Shown here: piece by piece, positions 1-6,273 of the stretch
How positions within the stretch are numbered: position 1 is the stretch's first letter
Layout: the number at the start of each line of letters is the position of its first letter
Source of the DNA: Sulfurospirillum sp.
GTDB lineage: Bacteria > Campylobacterota > Campylobacteria > Campylobacterales > QNZT01
Length of the DNA stretch: 7,131 nucleotides
NCBI GenBank assembly: GCA_003978455.1
Contig: QNZT01000089.1
Coordinates: forward strand, 1-7,131
Direction: 5' to 3'
Translations under genes and position numbers: made by a program
Notes under the pieces: model-generated
Database searches by the model: none
Seen by the model: only the letters and a program-made list of their open reading frames with translations
Told to the model about the DNA's origin: nothing

Positions 1-4
1 AATC

Positions 5-63
5 TTTGCAAAGATATTTCCTCATCTTAGCTTCGGCTAGGATTTCGAAAATCTCTTTGCAAA
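5..63. repeat. Nested inverted repeat with a UUCG-loop inner hairpin
   Basis: The outer arms 5-21 and 47-63 are inverted copies matching at 15 of 17 positions, both carrying the self-palindromic core TTTGCAAA. Inside them, 24-31 pairs with 36-43 (seven Watson-Crick pairs and one G-T) around a cUUCGg tetraloop at 32-35. The whole stretch can fold as one long interrupted hairpin. It lies 77 bases beyond the stop codon of the leftward asparaginase gene, so it could end that transcript. No T tract follows it on the plus strand, and on the minus strand the window ends before one could be seen. A dispersed intergenic repeat is the main alternative. The arms are seen in the sequence; the role is not known. 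Confidence 0.55.
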
Positions 64-139
64 TCTCACCCCTTCTAAGCCCATTATGAATAGCCAGGGT
101 TTTTAGATGTGCCCTATACTAACACAAAAAATTTTGTAT

Positions 140-628
140 TTAACTCAAACTGCAAAACTCTCCGCGTTCTTTATCTTTATAGACATCGTTATAGAGAAAT
201 ATCTGCCCGTTCATCGCAAGATAGACGCCGTGTGCGAGAGAGGCACCAAACGCACCGAATGCAGTACCGATGTTGAACAGAGCATCGGAATCCTTAAAAG
301 CGAAGGGAACCATCGCACCCGTCAAGATGATCGTCTTGCCGGATATCTCCGCAAGTTTTGTGGCAGTTTCGACCATCGTATCGGTACCATGGGTTATCAG
401 TATCTTCTCTGACGCTGTTGAGAGACAGGATTGGTAGATGATTTCACGATCCACCTCATCCATATCCAGAGAGTCTTTCAACATCAGGGTTTCGATATCG
501 ACATCAGCAGTGGATCGTCCTTGTGACAGTATCTTGTGCAGATGTTCACTGTCGAACACCAGCGTACCTCTGATCTCATCGTACTTTTTGGCAATCGTAC
601 CGCCTGTGATAAAAACCTGGATACTCAT
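140..628 (-). CDS. Single-domain asparaginase-family protein (162 aa)
   Basis: This protein matches the N-terminal domain of type I/II L-asparaginases, which hydrolyse asparagine to aspartate and ammonia, but it ends where that domain ends. Visible family motifs are TGGTIA near the N-terminus (Thr11 as the likely nucleophile), a possible hinge Tyr16, HGTDT at 80-84 (Thr82-Asp83 as the second catalytic pair), LTGAM at 102-106, and Lys151 in a position that fits the catalytic Lys. Full enzymes are roughly 320-350 aa and have a second domain completing the dimer; nothing downstream encodes one. I chose ATG 628 over an ATG at 661 because a strong GAGGAGG lies four bases upstream and the start overlaps the cupin stop as ATGA, so the two genes are probably translationally coupled. 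The fold is clear. Asparaginase activity is uncertain, and another amide or ester substrate is possible. Confidence 0.85.
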   Translation of the reverse strand: MSIQVFITGGTIAKKYDEIRGTLVFDSEHLHKILSQGRSTADVDIETLMLKDSLDMDEVDREIIYQSCLSTASEKILITHGTDTMVETATKLAEISGKTIILTGAMVPFAFKDSDALFNIGTAFGAFGASLAHGVYLAMNGQIFLYNDVYKDKERGEFCSLS

Positions 629-939
629 ACTTCCTCCTCGTATATATGCAGTGCCAGCCACACGGTACCTTTTGCCACACTTGTAACGGTGTGTTCATGA
701 AGCGGTGGGATAAAGAGAAAATCACCCTTTTGAAGATGATACGTCTGTGTATCCATCACTATATCAGCACTTCCCTCCAGCAGACAGACCCACTCCGCCT
801 CTTGCTGACAAAAAGTATCTCTCTCCAGTTGATCTGAACTGACAATACGTTTGATCCGTACATTTTTATAGTGCAGTATCTCCTCTGTCAGTTCCCCTGT
901 TTGCGGTGTTTCAGAGATAGCAAAAATATTTCCCCGCAT
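625..939 (-). CDS. Small cupin-domain protein (104 aa)
   Basis: This is a single-domain cupin, a small beta-barrel usually found as a metal-dependent enzyme or a ligand-binding protein. The first cupin motif region reads EAEWVCLLEG at 47-56, where the usual HxH pair is replaced by acidic residues. The second reads GDFLFIPPLHEH at 72-83, keeping the Gly, Pro and two histidines (81, 83) that could bind metal. The ending with WLALHI matches a cupin subfamily I recall, annotated only as cupin domain-containing. There is no signal peptide, so it is presumably cytoplasmic. It begins 13 bases after the gltX stop with only a weak AAGA ribosome site, and its stop overlaps the asparaginase start by four bases. 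Expression therefore depends on gltX transcription and it is tightly tied to the asparaginase. The substrate cannot be deduced. Confidence 0.82.
   Translation of the reverse strand: MRGNIFAISETPQTGELTEEILHYKNVRIKRIVSSDQLERDTFCQQEAEWVCLLEGSADIVMDTQTYHLQKGDFLFIPPLHEHTVTSVAKGTVWLALHIYEEEV
633..639 (-). promoter_or_regulatory. Ribosome binding site of the asparaginase gene
   Basis: The minus strand reads GAGGAGG, four bases before ATG 628 and inside the last codons of the cupin gene. It decides the asparaginase start and encodes the run of glutamates at the cupin C-terminus. Confidence 0.8.
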
Positions 940-952
940 TTTTATCTTGACG

Positions 953-2350
953 CTACGCTTTTTTCATATGCTCTATAAATTTTTCGATCCTGTAAATCAC
1001 TTCATCTTTACCGAGGATACTCAATACATCATAGACCGAAGGGCTGACCGACGTACCGACCAAAGATATCCTTAGCGGTTGCGCAAGGTTTTTCATTTTC
1101 AGGTCATATTTTGCCATAAACTGCTTTGTCACCTCTTCAAAATCGACAGGCAAATGCAACGCCTTTTCGGAAATTTGCAAAAAAGCGGCATATCTTTTCA
1201 ATATCTCCAGCGAATCTTCGCCGATAAACTTCTTCACGGCTTTTTCATCGTATGCCTGCGGTCGATCTATGATCGCTTTTGCCATCTGTGCAAATTCGAC
1301 CATCGTTTTGGCACGCTCACGCAACGCATCTACCAAAATCTCCTTCTTATCATGATCTGCAATATTGACATCGAAATCCTGCAACTCCGTTATCAAACGC
1401 TCATACGTTGCATTTTTGATATAGTGGGCATTGAGCCATAACAGTTTCTCCGCATTGTATGCCGATGCAGACTTGTTGATATCTTTGGGATCGAACAATT
1501 CCAGCATCTCCTGAAACGAGAATATCTCCTGATCACCGTGACTCCAGCCCAGACGTATCAGAAAGTTGAGCAGCGCTTCAGGCAGATACCCCATACGCTT
1601 ATACTCCATCACATCCATCGCACCGTCACGTTTGGAGAGTTTTTTACCGTTGGGATTCAGGATCATCGGCACATGATAAAATTTAGGCAGATCAAATCCG
1701 AGTGCTTCATAAACCACGATCTGTTTAGGGGTATTGGAAAGGTGGTCATCTCCCCGGATCACATCCGTGATCCCCATCAGGGCATCGTCTATAGCGACAA
1801 CAAAGTTATAGGTCGGCGTGCCGTCCGCTCTGGCGATGATAAAGTCGTCAAGCACATCTTCCGCCCTGACACTGATCTCACCTTTGATGCCGTCTGTAAA
1901 GGTGATCGTTCCTTCAGTCGGAGCTTTGATGCGCACAACCGGTTCCACACCCGCAGGCGGTGTCCCTTCAAAATCTCTGTAACGCCCGTCATAACGCGGT
2001 CGCTCTTTTCGTGCCTGCTGCTCCGCCCTCAGGGCGTCGAGTTCCTCTCTGCTCATATAACAGTAGTAAGCTTTTTTTTCGTCTAGCAGTTTTTGGATAT
2101 ATTTTTTATAAAGGTCAAATCTTTCAGACTGGTAAACGATCTCATCATCATGAGAAAGCCCCACCCATCTGAACGCCTCTTCGATCGCTTCAGCCGCCTC
2201 TTTGGAGTTTCTTTTCAGATCGGTATCTTCGATACGGAGCAGAAATCTGCCACTGTTTTTGCGTGCCCACAGATAGCTGTAAAGCGCTGTTCTGAGCCCT
2301 CCGATATGCAGATATCCGGTAGGGCTGGGAGCGAATCTTGTCGTAATCAT
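953..2350 (-). CDS. gltX: Glutamyl-tRNA synthetase, GluRS1 type
   Basis: This cytoplasmic class I aminoacyl-tRNA synthetase charges tRNA(Glu) with glutamate using ATP. The 465 residues are full length. The class I HIGH signature appears as HIGG at 15-18 after FAPSPTG, IEDTD is at 40-44, the family signature RGDDHLSNTPKQ is at 199-210, and the KMSKS loop appears as KLSKR at 237-241. A helical anticodon-binding region follows from about 300. The HIGG and KLSKR forms fit the GluRS1 paralogue of Helicobacter rather than the tRNA(Gln)-specific GluRS2. The zinc-binding Cys cluster of E. coli GluRS is not kept: only Cys97 remains in the corresponding loop. ATG 2350 gives the canonical N-terminus and is preceded by a modest AAAAGG. 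It is the first gene of a leftward operon with the cupin and asparaginase genes. Confidence 0.97.
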   Translation of the reverse strand: MITTRFAPSPTGYLHIGGLRTALYSYLWARKNSGRFLLRIEDTDLKRNSKEAAEAIEEAFRWVGLSHDDEIVYQSERFDLYKKYIQKLLDEKKAYYCYMSREELDALRAEQQARKERPRYDGRYRDFEGTPPAGVEPVVRIKAPTEGTITFTDGIKGEISVRAEDVLDDFIIARADGTPTYNFVVAIDDALMGITDVIRGDDHLSNTPKQIVVYEALGFDLPKFYHVPMILNPNGKKLSKRDGAMDVMEYKRMGYLPEALLNFLIRLGWSHGDQEIFSFQEMLELFDPKDINKSASAYNAEKLLWLNAHYIKNATYERLITELQDFDVNIADHDKKEILVDALRERAKTMVEFAQMAKAIIDRPQAYDEKAVKKFIGEDSLEILKRYAAFLQISEKALHLPVDFEEVTKQFMAKYDLKMKNLAQPLRISLVGTSVSPSVYDVLSILGKDEVIYRIEKFIEHMKKA

Positions 2351-2371
2351 TATATGCCTTTTTTGGGATCA

Positions 2372-2380
2372 ATTTTATCA
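2372..2380 (-). promoter_or_regulatory. Extended -10 promoter for the gltX operon
   Basis: Read on the minus strand this is TGATAAAAT, a TGn extension directly before a TAAAAT -10 box. An overlapping TATGAT at 2377-2382 is an alternative box. Transcription would start near 2365, leaving a leader of only about 15 nt that just contains the ribosome site. No -35 hexamer is evident, which is usual for vegetative promoters in Campylobacterota. The assignment is by sequence resemblance only. Confidence 0.45.
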
Positions 2381-2385
2381 TAATG

Positions 2386-2394
2386 TGCTATAAT
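2386..2394 (+). promoter_or_regulatory. Extended -10 promoter for the chaperone-VWA operon
   Basis: TGCTATAAT is a perfect consensus TATAAT with a TGn extension. It lies 34 bases before the chaperone start codon, giving a predicted leader of about 28 nt. AAGGAT at 2415-2420 is the ribosome site, eight bases from ATG 2429. No -35 hexamer is evident. This box lies only five bases from the opposing gltX -10 element, so the two promoters occupy overlapping polymerase footprints. Confidence 0.65.
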
Positions 2395-2428
2395 CTTCAA
2401 TTATTGAAAAATACAAGGATTTTTAACT

Positions 2429-3262
2429 ATGATAAAATATTTTTTAGTTTTAACGATGATTCTCTCCCCGATTTTTGCCAGAACGATTGGTGCGGTCGCG
2501 ATGACTGTCAACGGTGAACCTATCACACTCTACGACATCAATGCACTCAGTCAGAAAGTGCATATTCCCAAAGAGGATGCTGTCAATGCGCTGATACAGG
2601 AGAAAATCGAACTCGAAGAGATGCAAAAACAGGGTATCTACGCCACGCCGGACGAGGTCAACAAACGAATCGAGATGATCGCACAGCAAAATAAAATGAC
2701 CCCTCAGCAATTTCAGGATGCACTGGCAAAAGAGGGGAAAACTATCGATTCTTTGAAAAAAGATATCGCAAAGCAGATCAAAAAAGAGAAACTGTACCAG
2801 AAAATTCTGGGAGGCAAACTCAGAAAACCCACTGAAGAGGAGATGAGGGCGTTTTACCAAAAAAACAAAAAAATGTTCACAATTCCGGGAAAAATCAAGA
2901 TTCAGGAGTATCTTTCCAACGATCCAAGGGCTTTGCAGGCGATTCAGATGCAACCGATGCTGATGCTACCCAATGTCAAAATCACCCCAAGAACAGTCGA
3001 TCCCACCAAAACCAATCCGCAGTTGGTACAACTTCTGATGCAAACGCCTCTCAAGCATTTCACTCCGATCGTAAACCTCGGGAAAAACCAGGCAGCAATG
3101 TTTTTTGTAGAGAGAAAAGGCAGAGCAGTTACAGCACCCTATGAACAAGTGAAAAAAAACATCTTCATGAAGCTCATGAAAGATCAGGAACAAGCAAATC
3201 TGATCGCATACTTTGAAAAGAAAAAATCGGAAGCGGATATCAAAGTACTCAGAAAGCCCTAA
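2429..3262 (+). CDS. Periplasmic SurA-like chaperone (Cj1289 type)
   Basis: This is a secreted SurA/PpiD-family protein, expected to bind unfolded outer-membrane proteins in the periplasm. Residues 1-17 form a signal peptide (Lys3, hydrophobic core, SPIFA before likely cleavage). Residues 20-130 look like the SurA N-terminal chaperone domain: a short MTVNGEPIT strand followed by charged amphipathic helices rich in Lys, Glu and Gln. Residues 150-235 occupy the parvulin peptidyl-prolyl isomerase position but lack a recognisable parvulin active-site pattern and carry a Met/Gln/Pro-rich middle, so isomerase activity is doubtful. A C-terminal helix (238-268) is consistent with SurA-type proteins, where it packs back onto the chaperone core. 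It sits next to gltX as Cj1289 does in C. jejuni, which supports the family call. The VWA lipoprotein gene follows nine bases downstream. 277 aa is a usual length. Confidence 0.85.
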   Translation: MIKYFLVLTMILSPIFARTIGAVAMTVNGEPITLYDINALSQKVHIPKEDAVNALIQEKIELEEMQKQGIYATPDEVNKRIEMIAQQNKMTPQQFQDALAKEGKTIDSLKKDIAKQIKKEKLYQKILGGKLRKPTEEEMRAFYQKNKKMFTIPGKIKIQEYLSNDPRALQAIQMQPMLMLPNVKITPRTVDPTKTNPQLVQLLMQTPLKHFTPIVNLGKNQAAMFFVERKGRAVTAPYEQVKKNIFMKLMKDQEQANLIAYFEKKKSEADIKVLRKP

Positions 3263-3271
3263 AGGAACGTT

Positions 3272-4348
3272 ATGTTAAAAACACTCATATTTACGTTGAT
3301 TCTTCTCTGGAGCAGCGGATGCGGCAGAACCGCGGATTCTGATTCTGAAAAGAGACCAAAATCCAGTGGCAAACTTGAATTTATCACAGTTGAAAAGAGC
3401 CACTTTGTCGCGGGAGATATGCCCGGAGACGGACACTATCAAACGATCATACGCACACTGAACAAGCCTAAAATATACGCACAAAACGATGCTCTTGAAA
3501 ATTATAAATATTACAGTTTGTACGAAAACAACAAGCACAAGGAAGAGAGTATTATCGGTATCGAAAAGAGCAATAACGAGATAGAAAGCGATGTGATGCT
3601 TCTGCTCGATCTTTCCGGCTCCATCATCGAAGGTGGTTGTAACACAGAAGGTACAACTTGCAACCAGCTGATTCATGCCGCACATGCATTTGTCAACAAC
3701 ATCATCACAAACGGAAATTTTAAAATCTCTATCTATTACTTCAATGCGAAAAGAGAGATAGCGCCACTAACGAGACAAACCGAATACCCGACCTCAAATG
3801 TCGATATACTCAATCAGGCGATCAACAGGCTCAAAGACAGCACTTTTATAGAGCAATATCTCAAAGGCTACGAGAACTCTACAAACCTCTACGGCGCGGT
3901 AATACAAAGCGGTGAAAAGGTATGCAGCTGGATCAATTGTGAAAGTACGGAAACTTTTAAAATGGGTGCTGTGGTTATTTTTACAGATGGTCGTGATCTT
4001 GCCGATCTGGTAAGTAAAAAAAAGATGCTCAAATCACTCAAAAAAAATATACAGTACTATACTATCGGCATAGGCAATGCAGACAACAAAACATTGATTG
4101 AGATCAGTGGCAAAGATCGCCATTTTGAAGCTTCTGAAAACAATATAGAAGATGCCTTTAGCCAAACATACAACTATATCCTGTACAACAGCAGCTTTTA
4201 CAGAGTCAACTACTGTCCTTCAACCCGAGAGGGAACTGTGCGCGTCAAAATCTTTTTCAATGACACCCAAAACCATATCCGCGCCTATACCGAAGAGGAT
4301 AAGATAACTATTCCAAACAGTGACATTCGCTGCGATATCATTCAGTAA
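3272..4348 (+). CDS. VWA-domain lipoprotein, function unknown (358 aa)
   Basis: This is a predicted envelope lipoprotein with a von Willebrand factor A domain, a metal-dependent protein-binding fold. The N-terminus has Lys3, a hydrophobic run and SSGC ending at Cys17; the -3 residue is Ser rather than Leu, so the lipobox is imperfect. After a polar linker and an N-terminal beta-rich segment (about 35-105), the VWA domain spans about 107-305. Its MIDAS metal site is complete: DLSGS at 113-117, Thr204 in NSTNLYGA, and Asp239 in FTDGRD. A small C-terminal domain (308-358) carries YCPSTREGT and a late Cys. Six further cysteines fall as 123/130, 218/223 and 315/354, suggesting disulfides in an oxidising compartment. 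An AAGGA ribosome site overlaps the chaperone stop, so the two are co-transcribed. The partner and role are unknown; adhesion or envelope assembly are guesses. Confidence 0.88.
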   Translation: MLKTLIFTLILLWSSGCGRTADSDSEKRPKSSGKLEFITVEKSHFVAGDMPGDGHYQTIIRTLNKPKIYAQNDALENYKYYSLYENNKHKEESIIGIEKSNNEIESDVMLLLDLSGSIIEGGCNTEGTTCNQLIHAAHAFVNNIITNGNFKISIYYFNAKREIAPLTRQTEYPTSNVDILNQAINRLKDSTFIEQYLKGYENSTNLYGAVIQSGEKVCSWINCESTETFKMGAVVIFTDGRDLADLVSKKKMLKSLKKNIQYYTIGIGNADNKTLIEISGKDRHFEASENNIEDAFSQTYNYILYNSSFYRVNYCPSTREGTVRVKIFFNDTQNHIRAYTEEDKITIPNSDIRCDIIQ

Positions 4349-4358
4349 ATCTTGATTT

Positions 4359-4385
4359 CCAAAAGTTCCGTCAGGGAACTTTTGG
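4359..4385. terminator. Bidirectional hairpin between convergent operons
   Basis: CCAAAAGTTCC (4359-4369) and GGAACTTTTGG (4375-4385) form a perfect 11-bp stem with a five-base loop, 10 bases after the VWA stop and 17 bases before the accC stop. The position between convergent genes fits a terminator shared by both operons. Neither side has a strong T tract: GTTGTATTG follows on the plus strand and an A-rich stretch on the minus. Termination may therefore be inefficient, or the stem may mainly stabilise mRNA 3' ends. Confidence 0.75.
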
Positions 4386-4402
4386 GTTGTATTGCAGGCT
4401 AC

Positions 4403-5728
4403 TTATGAGAGATAGTTTGTATCGAAGTTATTGCTCTTGAAATCTGGGTTGTCCATCATCGCTTTATGGAAATCGATCACCGTTTTGATCCCCTCTACCT
4501 GAAATTCACGCAGTGCCTCTTTCATCTTTGCGATAGCACGGTCGCGGGTATCTTCATGAACGATCAGTTTGCCGATCATAGAGTCATAATACTGCGGCAC
4601 CACATACCCCTGATACGCGTGTGAATCGACACGCACATTTCTGCCGCCGGGGACTATCCACTTGGTGATTTTCCCGGGGCTGGGGATAAACTTGACCGGA
4701 TCTTCCGCCGTGATCCGGCACTCGATCGCATGACCGCGGAAAGATATACTCTCCTGTGAAAAAAGCGCTTCACCCTCCGCTACACGGATCATCCATTCGA
4801 TAATATCCACGCCGCTGACCATCTCGCTGACGGGGTGTTCCACCTGAAGTCTGGTATTCATCTCCATAAAGTAAAAATCACCGTGCTTGTCCACGAGAAA
4901 CTCAAAGGTTCCGGCATTTTCATATTTGATATATTGTGTCGCTTTGACAGCCGCTTCATGAAGTGCTTTGCGCCGCTCGTCATTGAGCACGAGGGCAGGG
5001 GACTCTTCGATCAGTTTCTGGTGTCTTCTTTGCAAAGAGCAGTCACGCTCTCCCAGATGAACGACATTACCGTGCTGATCGGCAAGAACCTGTACCTCCA
5101 CATGGCGCGGATTTTCGATAAACTTTTCCATATACATCGTACCGTCGCCAAATGCGCTGAGTGCTTCGGAAGAGGCTGCAAGAAATGCATTTTCCACTTC
5201 ATCTTCACTCTCGATTTTCCGCATACCCCGACCGCCACCGCCGGCAGAGGCTTTGACGATGACAGGATATCCCATCTCATTGGCCAGTTCTCTTGCCTCT
5301 TCGACACTCTCTATAGCGCCGTCACTTCCGGGAATCACCGGAACGCCCGCCTTCTTCATGACATCTTTGGCTTTGGATTTGTCGCTCATCAACTGCATCA
5401 CTTTCACATCCGGACCGATAAATTTGATATCATGGTATTTGCAGATCTCGACAAAATCCTGATTTTCACTCAAAAAACCGTAACCGGGAAAAATCGCATC
5501 GCATCCGCTCACTTCCGCCGCTGAAATAATCGCGGGAATATTGAGATAGCTCTGATCGGATCGATCTTTCCCGATACAGATAGAGGCATCGGCATACTGT
5601 AGATAGAGCGCATCTTTATCGGCCTGTGAATAGACAGCAATCGCCTGTTTTCCCATCTCCTTGATCGTACGAATCGCACGCAGCGCTATTTCACCCCTGT
5701 TGGCAATCAGGATTTTTTCGATAGCCAT
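4403..5728 (-). CDS. accC: Acetyl-CoA carboxylase, biotin carboxylase subunit
   Basis: This enzyme carboxylates the biotin on BCCP using ATP and bicarbonate, the first half-reaction of malonyl-CoA synthesis for fatty acids in the cytoplasm. The 441 residues span the biotin carboxylase N-terminal, ATP-grasp and C-terminal domains. Visible signatures are LIANRGEIA at the start, the glycine-rich ATP loop SAGGGGRGM at 161-169, Lys159, His209 with Glu211, ERDCSLQRRHQK at 227-238, EMNTRLQVEHP at 289-299 with the metal-binding Glu, Asn and Arg, and Arg338 in ECRIT. All catalytic positions I could align to the E. coli enzyme are kept. Its ATG overlaps the accB stop by one base (TGATG), with GAGAAGA just upstream inside accB, so translation is coupled and subunit ratios are likely linked. 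The carboxyltransferase subunits are not in this window. Confidence 0.97.
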   Translation of the reverse strand: MAIEKILIANRGEIALRAIRTIKEMGKQAIAVYSQADKDALYLQYADASICIGKDRSDQSYLNIPAIISAAEVSGCDAIFPGYGFLSENQDFVEICKYHDIKFIGPDVKVMQLMSDKSKAKDVMKKAGVPVIPGSDGAIESVEEARELANEMGYPVIVKASAGGGGRGMRKIESEDEVENAFLAASSEALSAFGDGTMYMEKFIENPRHVEVQVLADQHGNVVHLGERDCSLQRRHQKLIEESPALVLNDERRKALHEAAVKATQYIKYENAGTFEFLVDKHGDFYFMEMNTRLQVEHPVSEMVSGVDIIEWMIRVAEGEALFSQESISFRGHAIECRITAEDPVKFIPSPGKITKWIVPGGRNVRVDSHAYQGYVVPQYYDSMIGKLIVHEDTRDRAIAKMKEALREFQVEGIKTVIDFHKAMMDNPDFKSNNFDTNYLS

Positions 5729-6189
5729 CAGATCTTCTCCACTTCAAACAACGGTGTGCCATACTCTACCGGCTGTCCATCTTCAATCACTCTCTTCTGA
5801 ATAATACAGTCGAACTCGGCTTCGATCTCGTTCATGATTTTCATCGCCTCTACGATACCGATCGTCTGTCCTTTGGAGACCTTGTCACCGACTTTCACAA
5901 AAGCGGGAGCTCCCGGACTCGGTGCTACATAAAATGTACCGACCATAGGCGAATCGATCGTAACTGCATCGCTTGCGGCAGAAACCGCATCGGCAGCGGC
6001 GGCACTCTCTGCAACAGGCGTCTGACTACTCTCTCTTACCGGTGCAGGCAGTCCCTGTACGACAGGCGCGGCTACTGCGAGTGTACCTTTTTCAAGCGTA
6101 ATGGAAAATTCTTTATTATTTATTTTTAATTTTGTTAAATCACTTTCATCAAATATGGATATTAATTCTTTAATTTCATTGTGCTTCAT
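5728..6189 (-). CDS. accB: Biotin carboxyl carrier protein of acetyl-CoA carboxylase
   Basis: BCCP carries carboxybiotin between biotin carboxylase and carboxyltransferase. The biotinyl domain occupies about residues 77-153, with the biotin attachment motif EAMKIMNE and Lys117 as the modified residue. The protruding thumb is present in the stretch MVGTFYVAPSPGAP at 82-95. Residues 1-34 form the N-terminal subunit-interaction segment, and about 35-76 form a flexible Ala/Pro/Ser-rich linker. The 153-residue length is normal. ATG 6189 is preceded by GAGGAGA five bases upstream (6195-6201), a strong ribosome site that supports this start. It is the first gene of the accB-accC pair and diverges from dcd. 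The N-terminal coding part is noticeably AT-rich compared with the rest of the gene. Confidence 0.97.
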   Translation of the reverse strand: MKHNEIKELISIFDESDLTKLKINNKEFSITLEKGTLAVAAPVVQGLPAPVRESSQTPVAESAAAADAVSAASDAVTIDSPMVGTFYVAPSPGAPAFVKVGDKVSKGQTIGIVEAMKIMNEIEAEFDCIIQKRVIEDGQPVEYGTPLFEVEKI

Positions 6190-6194
6190 AAAAA

Positions 6195-6201
6195 TCTCCT
6201 C
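6195..6201 (-). promoter_or_regulatory. Ribosome binding site of accB
   Basis: On the minus strand this reads GAGGAGA, five bases before ATG 6189. It is a near-perfect Shine-Dalgarno match and fixes the accB start. Confidence 0.8.
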
Positions 6202-6271
6202 AATATTTGCGTAATAATAACGTAAAAATGTTTAGGAGATCTCCAACTTCGCTCCTTCGGCTAAATATTGC
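6201..6271. repeat. Intergenic palindrome and inverted repeat between accB and dcd
   Basis: CAATATTT (6201-6208) recurs inverted as AAATATTG (6264-6271). Near the centre lies the 10-bp palindrome GGAGATCTCC (6235-6244). Next to it, TTCGCT and TTCGGCT form a short tandem-like pair (6248-6262). The string CTTCGGCTA at 6255-6263 also occurs at 31-39 inside the left-edge repeat. The element lies between the two divergent genes, so it could be an operator or a dispersed intergenic repeat. The sequence alone does not decide. Confidence 0.4.
6214..6219 (-). promoter_or_regulatory. Possible -10 box of accB-accC
   Basis: The minus strand reads TATTAT within an AT-rich run, 25 bases before the accB start, which would give a short leader holding the GAGGAGA site. 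There is no TGn extension. A second weaker candidate, TATAAC, overlaps the dcd -10 box at 6275-6280. The choice between them is a guess. Confidence 0.3.
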
Positions 6272-6273
6272 TA

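Noticed and set aside
96..115. AGGG/CCCT short hairpin downstream of the asparaginase gene
   Set aside because: It has only four pairs around a 12-base loop with no convincing T tract, so it is not supported as a terminator.
629..661. Eleven-residue N-terminal extension of the asparaginase from ATG 661
   Set aside because: The ATG at 628 has a strong ribosome site and begins directly at the conserved first beta strand; the extension overlaps cupin codons and lacks family similarity.
1538..2086. Plus-strand frame (182 codons) opposite gltX
   Set aside because: It is the shadow of the strongly conserved GluRS catalytic region, and its composition is that of a reversed coding strand.
2450..2953. 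Minus-strand frame (167 codons) opposite the chaperone gene
   Set aside because: It mirrors the Lys/Glu-rich helices of the chaperone, which read as Phe/Leu-rich on the other strand; no start signal was seen.
5029..5038. Copy of the CTTTGCAAAG palindrome inside accC
   Set aside because: It falls in codons of a conserved segment and lacks the rest of the left-edge element, so it is probably chance.
4835..5524. Long plus-strand frame (229 codons) opposite accC
   Set aside because: It lies wholly inside the antisense of a clear biotin carboxylase gene, has no ribosome site I could see and resembles no known family.
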